Below are positions 52,890 to 63,350 of a DNA stretch of 64,000 bases, in pieces; the stretch's first letter is position 1, and each line of letters opens with the position of its first letter. The notes under the pieces were generated by a model that saw only the letters and a list, made by a program, of their open reading frames with translations, did not search any database and was not told the origin of the DNA. A program made the translations under genes and the position numbers. This DNA is from Chrysomallon squamiferum (lineage: Eukaryota; Mollusca; Gastropoda; Neomphalida; Peltospiridae). Where the stretch lies: positions 17,672,854 to 17,736,853 of the forward strand of contig CM022665.1 in NCBI GenBank assembly GCA_012295275.1. Direction: 5' to 3'.

Positions 52890-54250
52890 TTGTTTTTATA
52901 ATAGACAGGTTTTATAGTGATTGTTATAGGCAGTTTCAAGTAATTGCAGAAATATTCAAAGAATCTATTAGGATGGTTGGTATAGACAAATGCAAAGATT
53001 TATTATGACTGTTTTTGACGGTTTTAAGTTTGAGATAATAATATAAAAAATATTTGATAAAATTATTCAGTTGACTACTACAGATGGATTAAAGGATATG
53101 ATATTAATATAATTAATAATAAACTGTTAACATGGACTCTGTAGACAATTTAAATAATATTTATTTTATTAAATTATTAGGGTGGTCTTTATAAATAATT
53201 TCAAAAAGTCATTATATTTTAATTATTATGAATGAAATTATTAAAATGGACTTTAATTATTTTATGAAATAATTAAGGTGCTCTTTATAAACAGTTTCAC
53301 TGATTCTTTATATTTTAATTAGTTCATAAAATGATAAATATTTTCATTATTTTATGAATTTTTAATATGATTTTTAGAAGCAATTTCACTGACTTACAAT
53401 AGTTTAATTAATTTATCAAATTATTAAGGTGGTTGTTATAAACTGATTCAGATATATATTATTATCATTCTAATTAATGACAGTGGCTGTTATATAATTT
53501 TAGTACACATCTATGTAACACTGTGATACGGTTACATCCTGATCACATAACACTTGTTACCTGATTAACAAATACATTATAATTTACATCATTAGTGTAT
53601 GTATGTTAAACAAATAGAGTTAGATCATTATTAATGATCAAACAGAGAAGCAGATGTGTATGGTTACCTGAGTATCCAGGTGTAAGGTGTTATATCATAT
53701 TTAATTAACTGGGCATTTAGAACCAAACCATTTCACCCGAGAGTCAATTATATATATATATATATGTAGATTACTTCATGATCAAGATTTTGATAAGCAA
53801 AGTCTTTTTAATATATTTCAAAGTTTACAGCAAAAGGAGAACATTATAAACAGCACTTTTGAAAATATTTGTGTTATATCATTTTTTAGCTGACTGGACA
53901 TCGAACTGGTCTATTTCTTCTGGGAGTCAATAATATATATATATTTTGAAGTACATTGTGATCAAATATTGATAATGAAAGTTAATGAAAGAGGAAAAAA
54001 TTATAAGTAGATATCTGTGTGTGGAAATACATGTGTTATATCATATTTAAATAACTGGACATTTAGAATTGGTCTATTTTACCTGGAAGTTGATAATATA
54101 TATATATATATGTATATACAGATTATCGAAGCATCTGGATATTGATGACCAAAATTTACAGAAGAAGAAGAAAATCATTAATGATCAGGAAGATACATTG
54201 TGGTCATCTAATTAATTAACTGGACAATAAAAACAAGTTACAGATGTACA
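52890..54250 (+). repeat. Two successive decayed tandem arrays
   Basis: At 52900-53480 an AATTATTAAGGTGGTCTTTATAAAC-type unit (read in parts) of about 100 bp. At 53690-54250 a unit of 160-185 bp with TCATATTTAATTAACTGGAC, then TTTACCTGGGAGTCAATAATATATATA; copies near 53695, 53879, 54039 and a partial one near 54206. Confidence 0.7.
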
Positions 54251-54329
54251 TGGAGGTGTGTGGTTTTTAAAAACAGAATGAAACTTTGTAAATAGCCCTG
54301 TGGATAAACATATGTAAACACTCGTAATC

Positions 54330-54640
54330 TTTCAGACAAACTGATGGATACCTGACCAGGTGTGTATGCTGTAATGAAGTAAATGACTGATCATTTCAAA
54401 TATTCATTTTATACTGTAGGTAGTAAACTGACTGCTTGCCCAGGTGTGTATATTATAACTGACTCGTCATTTTAAATGTTAATTTTTTAATAAATTGTAG
54501 TAAACTGACTAAATAACTAGGTGTTTGTTACCTCTGGCTAACTGACTGGTCATTTTGAATGTCCATTTTATATGTAAAGTTACTACTTGACCAGGTGTGC
54601 ATGTAACCGCTGGTTAATTGACAGGTCATTCAGAATGAGC
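54330..54640 (+). repeat. Degenerate tandem repeat of about 80 bp, four copies, running into the giant exon
   Basis: Each copy contains CCAGGTGTGTAT-like text, then TGACTGGTCATTTTGAATG-like text, then an AT-rich segment ending near TAGTAAACTGACT. Copies begin near 54354, 54437, 54510 and 54589. The last copy (GACAGGTCATTCAGAATGAG) holds the proposed acceptor and the ATG of the giant exon. Confidence 0.7.
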
Positions 54641-56445
54641 CAGCGTGCCATTAGAAAGCGGTCAGTTGAAAAAGCAAGACAAATGTCAATTGCCTCACAG
54701 CCTAAGGCCAGGACTCCATTGTTTCCAATAAACAAGTTCATAACTTTGCCCAATGGGACTTTACCCGGCACACCTGAGCCAGGTAAAAAACACCCAAACC
54801 CTGTGGCAGTCTGTCCACATCGAGCAGGTATTCCAGTCAAGGTGGTTCATTTAAAGCCTGATGGTATAGTGTTGGATAATTATCACAGATTTACAGGTAA
54901 TACACAGGTATACACAGGTACCTTGGATAATATAAAACACAGAAGACAGGTATATGCAAGAACAAATGCCAGCCGGGATAATTTTCAAGGGATTACAAAT
55001 AAAAAACAGTTTATATTATATTCAACCAAAAATAACCAGTATAATTGTAATAGGACTGCAGGGAAAATACATATAGATAGCAGTGATGTTTATGGTACTG
55101 CAGGCAGAACACAGATAGTTACAGGTGATTTTAACATATATACAGGTAAAACACAGGTAGAAAAGGGAGATTTTCACAGATATGCAGGTAAAACACAGGT
55201 AGATAGAGGTGATTTCCACAAGACTGGAGATAAGAAAGAGCTGTACTCAGTGTCAGATAGCCAGGCTAATTTTCACAGTGCTGCAAGTAAACAACAGGTA
55301 GATAGAGGTGATTTCAGATGGACACAGGTACGAGAAGAGCAATTTAAAGAGAAGCAGAAGGCAAACACATCCATAAGTGGGTCGTGTGTCCAAACGACCT
55401 CTTCTCCATCAGACGGTGCTGCCGTCGTATCAGCAGTAGGCCATTACAGAGGTGAATCACTGCCCACCAGGGAGGTGCAGTCCACTTTGTCATTCACAGC
55501 TATGCAGAATGCTACAACAGCATTGTCGGACACACAACACAACATATTTGATTACAGAAGTACGCAGAACGGTAAATTAGATCAGCCTAGCAATTGTTTG
55601 ACAGTGAGAAGACACACACCTGCTCAGATAAATTGTGTTGATGTTTATAACACAGACTGCAGTGGCCGGCTGTCTACACAGTCATTGTTTGATCAGTCAT
55701 TCGCAGCGACGACCGTTGCCAACAAAGCACCTGAAAGCCGATGTTCATGTCAGTCTCTGAATACTGTTGGAAATAATAACAATTTGGAAAGGTGGAAATC
55801 GACTGACAGTGAAAATTTTGTGGTTGGTAGTGACACAGGTAATGGTTGTGTTAATGGGTGTGTGACCACCCAACCCGGCTGTACTGAGTTTATTATGATG
55901 GGAAACTACTATGACCCTCAGGAGTTTTACTATGGAGAAACCCGAAGAACTAACATGCTCCACTCCAGGGCTAAATTCTCTAGCATGCCCTCCCTATTCT
56001 CCAGCAAGGAAATGGATTACAAAAAAGCTCTCAAACTGGAGAAAAAGAGAGAGAAGGAAGAAAAAAAGAGGTTGGAAAAGGAGGAAAAAAAGAGGAGAAA
56101 AGCAGAAAAGAAATATGGAAGTGTAAATATGAAAACTTTACCCAAAAATTGGAATTATGTGACTAGACCCATAGAGGAGGTTTACATTCGACCTAAATTG
56201 AGATTTACTGCTGTTCCGATTGATTTTGAAGATGGCCCTGCTACCTCTCATACACCCCCTTCCATACCTCCGCCCCCACCCCCTGGGTCTTCCTCTAATA
56301 TTAGAATGCAGAGAAACCTTGCCCCAGATGTTAGAATGCAGCGCAGAGCATTACATTCCAGTGCTCCTGATCTTCTCAGAATTCAGCAAGTGTATGGAAC
56401 TTTATCAAGACAACCCCAGAAACCGCTTCTCTCACTTCCAAAAAC
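54634..56445 (+). CDS. Giant phase 2-2 exon: disordered, repeat-bearing protein segment (about 604 residues), probable alternative SHANK exon
   Basis: The frame is open from 54578 to 56446, by far the longest non-repetitive ORF here, with clearly coding composition. Three AGs (before 54595, 54625 and 54634) fit the phase left by the previous exon; 54634 is taken because it falls just before ATG 54635 (A at -3). The right edge is AAAC/GTGAGT, a very strong donor; read through, the frame stops at once at TGA 56447. Features using spliced numbering: a basic start (RAIRKRSVEKARQ), a degenerate 15-residue repeat array (about 624-773), a Lys/Glu-rich helix (about 1007-1038), polyproline (about 1085-1095) and SSAPDLL near the end. 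I recognise no known domain. It could be a cassette exon, an alternative first exon of a short SHANK isoform, or part of another gene. Confidence 0.75.
54872..55321 (+). repeat. Degenerate 45 bp coding tandem repeat (15-residue units)
   Basis: About nine diverged units encode the pattern Y-x-G-K-T-Q-V-x-x-G-D-F-H-x. The best copies are TGKTQVEKGDFHR, AGKTQVDRGDFHK and SKQQVDRGDFRW; the outer ones are strongly decayed (TGNTQVYTG, AGRTQIVTGDFN). At DNA level the core is ACAGGTAAAACACAGGTAGA. The array is in frame throughout with no stops. Confidence 0.8.
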
Positions 56446-56779
56446 GTGAGTATCTGCGCTTGTAGAGTATGAGTTTATTTTCAGTTTGTTAATGGATGTC
56501 TCCTGTCTTTTATGAGTAAATATTTATATATTTTAAAATAGCTTTCACAAAATTCTGGTTTATTTTTAATATCTGCATATATTATTTTTCATCACTTGAA
56601 TAATTATTTGAGATATTACTTATTATTATTTTGAAAATTTTATTTCTTATATAAATCTCATAACATCAGGGATGTGCCTCTGGTAATATCCAGGATTACA
56701 TAATAGACACACACACATGCACATATATGTATACATATACAGTGTATTAAATTTTTATATATTATACTTATACATAAAG

Positions 56780-56857
<78 letters not shown>

Positions 56858-58180
56858 CATTTCTTTTCATAAATACCCTCTATCATTCACATTACACACC
56901 CATCAATCTAAATTCTTTCAAATATTGATATAATGAGATGTCCGTATTTGATGTTCAGTATCACTGTTTAAAAATACATTTTATTGTTTTATATGTGTAT
57001 TCCATGGCTTGGTGTTGTTTAAATTTTGATATTCTCTGGCAACCTTTAATGTGACAGTATTTGACACTTCTCTTGGTTTTGGCTGAAGTTTTTGTTTAAG
57101 TTTCACACACATTCAAAAAACAGTTGCATCATTCATTCATTCATTATTTATTGAATGTCTTACTTATTCACTCACTGTTTTGATCGTGTGACAGTTGATT
57201 CATTCAATTATTCATTGCTGGCTGATTGTTTCACTTTTCGTTACAGGTTTTATTTGTAACAGTGATTCATTTGTTCATTATTATTACGTTTTGTTTTACG
57301 ATGGTTGAATCCTTTTTTCTTTGTATATACAGTTTAATTCCAAAATAACACAATGCAACACAGTTATTTATTTTTTGTTTCATTTTGTTTTATTATTTAT
57401 TCAGTCAATGATTTGCTTAATTAATTTATTCTTTCAATGACTTAATTAATTTATTTATTCTTTCAAAGAATGAATAAATGAATTTATTATTTCAGTGATT
57501 TAATTAATTAATTTAACCACTCACTGATTTAATCAATTCATTTATTCATGGATTTATTTATTTATTTATTTACTCAGTTATTTCCTTCATTCATTGTTTT
57601 TAACTTTGTCTTTATTCCTTGTTTCATTCATTCATTTATTTATTCATCTTTCATTTTATCTTTTGTTTCATTCTGAAATAGTTTATAAAATCTATTTCCT
57701 TCATTAATTATTTAGCAATTTTTTATTTTTTTTTTAATTTGAATTTGATTTTATGCTACAATGTACAAAAAGATAAACTGAGATTTATATTTCTTAAGAG
57801 TTGTAATTTGATTTGTGTAAAATTCAAAATATTTATGATGTAATTTTTAAAGAATTGTTTAATATTATAATTTTGATTATTTAAAATTCAATAAAATAAA
57901 AATCTGGGTTTCATAAAATTCCAAGTAAGAATTATTAAAAAAATTGAATTTAAAATTTTTAAATTATATTATTTAGAAATATGTAAAGTGTATTGTTTAA
58001 GTTCTAGAAAATTGCATTTAAGATTATATATAACAAAACAATATTTTTTTTTATTTACAAAATGGTCTAATATTAAAATCCTAAGATTATCTTTAATCAG
58101 ATAAAACATGGACCAAGTTAGGATTAACATATGAGGATTAATCTAAATTATTAATAACCATGTTACCTGACATCTGACAT
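56446..58180 (+). other. Sequence 3' of the giant exon: no exon recognised
   Basis: Starts with the GTGAGT donor. TA then CA run at 56787-56852; TTCATTCATTTATT repeats at 57125-57650. The rest is A+T-rich. Confidence 0.65.
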
Positions 58181-58189
58181 ATATGATGA

Positions 58190-58800
58190 CATACAATAAA
58201 ACACAAAATACAGCAGAGTACAAAACAACACACTACACCATTTTACAACACAAAGTACAATACAATACAGTTTAATACTACACAACATAACACAATGCTG
58301 TATAGTTTAATACTGTACAACATAATACAATACAATTTAATACAATATATTACTATACAATGCAACAAAATACAAGATAATTAAACAATTTAGTATAGTT
58401 TAATAAAACATAACACAGTTAAATACAATACAGTGCAGTTTAATACAGTATAATACAACATAATATAATAGTTTTGTACAATACAACACAATACAATACT
58501 GTTTAACACAATATAATACAATGTAATACCATTCTGTTTATTGCAATACAATATAATTTAGTTTAACACAATACAACAAAATAAAATACAGCTGAATACA
58601 ACACAGTACAATACAATACAACATAAAATAGTACAGTTTAATACAACAATACAGTTTTAATACAACACAACAGTGTAATACAATACAGTTTAATATAATA
58701 GAATACAACATATAATAGTTCAATTTAATAAAACAATACAGTTTTAATACAACACAATACAATACAATGCAATACATTACAGTTTAATACAATACAATAA
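58190..58800 (+). repeat. AATAC/ACAAT satellite-like array
   Basis: About 600 bp of 5 bp-phased ACAAT/AATAC text with recurring CAGTTTAATAC blocks about every 25-50 bp. It produces a spurious Tyr/Cys/Leu antisense ORF. Confidence 0.8.
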
Positions 58801-58869
58801 AAAAAAAAAATTACATGATACAATATATTGTCATATAATTAGGTACTTTTTGGATTAGAATTTCATCAA

Positions 58870-59645
58870 CCTACAACACAGTATGACAACCTGATAATTT
58901 ATTAGAATGCTGATATATTTACTAATGGTTCAAGCACATACATCATAGGGCAAATGTGTGACAAAGGTAATTTGTTTTCAGTTTCAGCAAAACAAAAAAC
59001 ATGATATATATATTTAATTACCTTTATATAGATATGTATATAAGAGTACAATGAGATAATAATTTATTAACAGTTCCTAACTATAAAAATAGGTTAAACA
59101 TGTATCTCATGGATCCTGCCTCTGATAACATTCATGGTATTGTACATCAAGGTAGATACATATACAAAACAACACAACCACACAGATATTAATTGCCCAT
59201 AGGTAAAAGCATAGATAAACTTACAGTAGAGTACAATGATAATACATTAATAAGCTCCTAACAATAAAAATGATTTAAATATGTACCTCATGGGCAAACC
59301 TCTGAAAATGTTCATTTTCAATATACATGATGTCAGGGGAGACCTGTCAGTTGTATTATTCTGTATAGAAGTACTTCAATTTAGAATACAAAATTTATTA
59401 ACATGTTTTTAATCCATAAAAATAGTTCAAGCATGAATGAGATGGGCCAGATTTCCTTAAACATTTTCATAAATCTTGATGTATATTTAATAATTTGTGA
59501 ATAGACAGTTATAATAAGATATAATATTTATTAACGTGTTCCTGTTCTTGAAAAATAGTTCAAGCATGAATGAGGTGGGCAAAACATCCCACAAGTGTGT
59601 AACATCATTGTAACACATGATGCATATTTAACAGCATAGGAGTAC
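58870..59645 (+). repeat. Tandem repeat of about 170-190 bp, four to five copies
   Basis: The shared text TTATTAACAGNTCCTAA..AATAAAAATAGTTNAAGCATG, then ANCTCATGGGCNAAAC, then AACATTNTCAT recurs near 59065, 59250, 59400 and 59530. Confidence 0.75.
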
Positions 59646-60495
59646 ATTTGATTCTCTGTCAACACAATCAACCAAGTTTGTTGTAAAACATCAGCCCTTG
59701 TTTGCAGTGAGTGAGTTACCTGGTCTATTAATCTCACCTGAAAAACCAGGTAAACATTACCTCTTCTCCTAACAATGTTATATCTGTCAAGAACAGTGAT
59801 GTCCAAGGCTATAAATTTGCAGGTCAAACATACAGGTTTGATGTAATCAAATAAAATCATAAATGGAATATATCCAGTGTTAGTAACACAGAACAAATAT
59901 GTGATGAGTTGAAAAATATACCTGTAGTTAATGTAATTCTGAAATAATTATTGTTTTTGTTAAAATAATTAAAACAATACATTTATAAGTTGTTGTTTTT
60001 TTTTTTTTATTATTTACTTGTTTATAATAATGTTGATAATGATGATGGTGATGATAATAATAATAATAATGATAATGATAAAAATAGTAATGATGATGAT
60101 GATGATAATAATAATAATGACAGTCATAATAATAATAATAATTATTATTATTATTATTATTATTATAATAGTAGTAGTGGTACTAACAACAATGATAATA
60201 ATAGTGATAAAAAACAATAGTAATAATGATAATAATGATAGTAATAATAATAATAATAGCAGTAGTAATAATAAGAAAATAATAACAATAGTAATAAATT
60301 TGAATTCAAAAATAAATAAATCGAATTTAAAAAAAAAAAAATATATAAACCATATAAAAAACAAAAACAAAACAAAACAAAAACAAAACAAAACAAAAAC
60401 AAACAAAAAAAAATAAAAAAGTTACAAAAACACATTCAAAAGCCCACAAAGAAACACAACAAAGGAAAACAATAAAGCTTGAAGCCAAAATATGT

Positions 60496-60533
<38 letters not shown>

Positions 60534-60839
60534 TAAATAAAATTAAAAATTACAGGTGACATAGATAAACTTTTCAACTATGTCAAGTTATTTACCCTCT
60601 TTATCCCTACATCATGACTGAGGTGGTGATCAACACAAGAAAGTGGGAGTAGTGTAGATGATGTTTGCTTGGTTTATAGAATAATACGAAATCTGTGCTT
60701 GCTGATGAAATGTCTGTGGAAAATTTCACTTGTTTCTTTTCTAGTGTTTGGCTTTCATCTCGTAGTCACGCGAGATATTCTTTTGATCTGTGCTTTATAT
60801 TGCTCTTTTTGTAAAACTTGGCCTAGAATCAACTGGCTT
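59646..60839 (+). other. AAT/GAT microsatellite, poly-A and a short G+C-richer patch
   Basis: AAT/GAT/TTA runs at 60020-60290, an AAAAC run at 60355-60405 and about 27 A at 60504-60530. At 60744-60812 a strong acceptor (TTGTTTCTTTTCTAG) precedes a CpG-bearing patch that reads FGFHLVVTRD in one frame. No confirmed gene. Confidence 0.5.
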
Positions 60840-61320
60840 TTCCTGTGAATCAACCACAGAATTGTATAAAGATGTAATATTTAATGTATGTGTTCTGTGA
60901 ATCAACCACAGAATTGTGTACAGATGTAATATCTGGTATATGTGTTCTGTGAATTAACTACACCACTATATGATACAATGACATAACATCTACTATGTAT
61001 TTTACAAATTACTAAATATGAAACTGTCATAGAATTGTATAGTGTTTTAATATCTAGTAGCCTACATGTGTTCACTGAATTTATCATTGGACAACATAAT
61101 ACTGACTTAATAGCTACTGTATATTTTATAAATGACTAAATGGCTAGTATATATAATATATTGATTTAATGTTTACATATGTTCTGTGAATTACAAACAA
61201 AATTATTGTATGTACTGACATAATATCTAACATATGTTGTTGATAAACTAAAAGACTCTGTATTCAAGTAATATCTAATGTAATATGTTTTATGAATTAG
61301 CTACAAACCTATTTAAAATA
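60840..61320 (+). repeat. Degenerate tandem repeat of about 55-60 bp
   Basis: The core TGTGAATCAACCACAGAATT, GTATANAGATGTAATATCTA, GTATATGTGTTC is clear in the first two copies and decays rightward. Confidence 0.7.
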
Positions 61321-61322
61321 TA

Positions 61323-61364
<42 letters not shown>

Positions 61365-63290
61365 TATTTACACACACACACACACACATACATACATACT
61401 AAATCACATACATACATATACTGTTAATAAACCATAGAATTTTATATGTCAAGACAGTATTTAGTGCTTTCATAGTATAAACAGGTATATTTTATGTTTT
61501 TAAATTCTTTTTTTCTTTAATTTGCTGTAAATTATTAACAGCAGTTCTCTGTTACATGAGTTGATATGCATCTTATATTTATAATATTATTAGTGAATAT
61601 TGTTTAACCTAGAAATAATGAACAAATTGTCATTTATCAAATTGACTTTAATGCATATAAGATAAATACATGTATGTGTGTGTGTATCTAACTATCTATA
61701 TATGTGCGTGTGCGTGTGTGTGTGTGTATACACACACACACACACACACACATACACACACACACATACATAAACACATATATAATTATACATATTTACA
61801 TAACTGATAATTCTAACACAAATACAGGTAAAGTCTACATGTTCACACACAAATACACACACACAAATATTCCAGTAGTGACATTCCTAATGTTGAAGAA
61901 AATATTTTAAAAATTTACTCTATTCTTATAAATCAGCAGTTACCCATCCCACTGTTAAACATTGGCTTCTTCTCTAAAGCTGTCTGTGAAATAAATTCAT
62001 GCTTTTTATAAACACTTTCATTCTTCTCAGTGAAAAATACATAACTGTTTGATTTTTACTATGTGGAGCAGTGTAAACATTTTGTCACACTTTGTTACAC
62101 TTTGTTACACATTGTTACAGTATTGCACATTGTCACACAGTGTTGTACTCGGACATGAAAGAGATTCTGTCACAGCTCACTTTGTAGACAGGTTTGTTTA
62201 AGGTGTACCTGTGATCTTGTGAACAAACAGTCTCAATACTTCCATGTCAGCATATTTTGTGAAAACCACCCTTTGCTAATAATAAAGTTCAAGATATTGT
62301 AGTTTTCGTTTCTTTGATCATGTCTTACACACACACACAGACACACACACACAAACACACATATATATGTCTGTGTCTGTGTATATATGTGTATACATGT
62401 AAGTGTCTGTGCATTTGTCTATATGTGTGCATCTGTGTGTATGAATGTGTGTGTGTGTGTGTGTTTGAGTGTCTATGCATGTATTATATGTGTGTATATG
62501 TAAAAACTTTCTAATTCATGACAGAAATAAACATGCATGAATGAGCACATTTTTCATAGACATGATACCATATACCACAGATTTTTATGCACCAGTTGTG
62601 AGTCAGAAACTTATGTCTTTCTCTCAATCTGTGCATGTCTCAGCATTTACATTAAAAAACCATACATCTCCCAGAACATCTGCTGTGTGATACATAACAT
62701 ATGTCACACAGTGAAAAACTACATCATTGTACTTGTTTCACCTCATACATTAATTATTAATATTCACCTGATTGGACCTAGTTGGTCATGCAACAATTAA
62801 TTTCACAGAAAAGAAAAAATCATTTCTTCTTTTACAATTAGAGATAAAAATAGTTGAGCTGTGTGGCCAGAGAATTGTTTTACATTTGATACAGTGTTGA
62901 AAACATGAAAAGAAAACATTTAAAAAAAAAATATATATATATATAGAAAGATTTTTGGGTAAGTCTGCTGACACATTTTTCAACCTAACTAGTTCTAAAC
63001 AACAATGAATTTCAGAAAAAAAAAGAGAAAAAAAATTTCACTACCTTGTTTGTTCATTTCACTTTTTCCCATTCAACCCAAGGCTCCATATTTAGTTTAT
63101 CAAAGAGAATGTGGTTTCCTGTCTGTGTGTATATATGTTCATAAACATACACACACACATACACAGACATATAAATATATATACATATATGCATCTATAT
63201 GTATATATAATATGCTTGTATGGATATGTGTGTGTGTGTCTGTGTGTGTGTGTTATATGCTTGTGTGTATATATATATGTATTATATGGT

Positions 63291-63350
<60 letters not shown>

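Larger units (their letters stand above)
41291..54633 (+). other. 13.3 kb intron made largely of decayed tandem repeats
   Basis: Beyond the arrays listed separately it carries CA/CT/TA at 41320-41432, TTTA and poly-T at 43220-43555, AAT at 43690-43750, TTA/TTG at 45080-45290, AAC/AAT at 45460-45590 and 45920-46050, a repeat of about 28 bp (TGCTCAAAGTNNATTAT) at 46420-46530, CATA/TA at 48050-48260, ACAT/CA at 49490-49865 and CA/TATA at 50460-50700. No PDZ-like exon (GFGF followed by a basic loop) is visible. Confidence 0.7.
20125..56445 (+). other. Shank: SHANK/ProSAP scaffold gene, 5' part (gene span; incomplete at 3' end)
   Basis: The gene model spans fourteen coding exons, joined by AG acceptors and GT (one GC) donors with consistent phases. 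The translation follows SHANK order: SPN, ankyrin repeats, linker, SH3, start of PDZ. SHANK proteins are postsynaptic-density master scaffolds. SPN binds Rap/Ras-type GTPases, ankyrin repeats bind cytoskeletal and adhesion partners, PDZ binds GKAP/SAPAP, and SAM polymerises. Only the N-terminal half is in this window; the rest of PDZ, the proline-rich region and SAM are expected downstream. Intron sizes run from about 0.4 kb to 13.3 kb and are filled with tandem repeats. Identity of exons up to 41290 is firm. Membership of the last exon is inferred from phase compatibility and position. Confidence 0.93.

Noticed and set aside
54578-56449. Giant ORF as a complete independent single-exon gene ending at TGA 56447
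   Set aside because: The stop is formed inside a near-perfect GTGAGT donor and no poly-A signal closely follows. An exon that is spliced onward is more likely, though not excluded.
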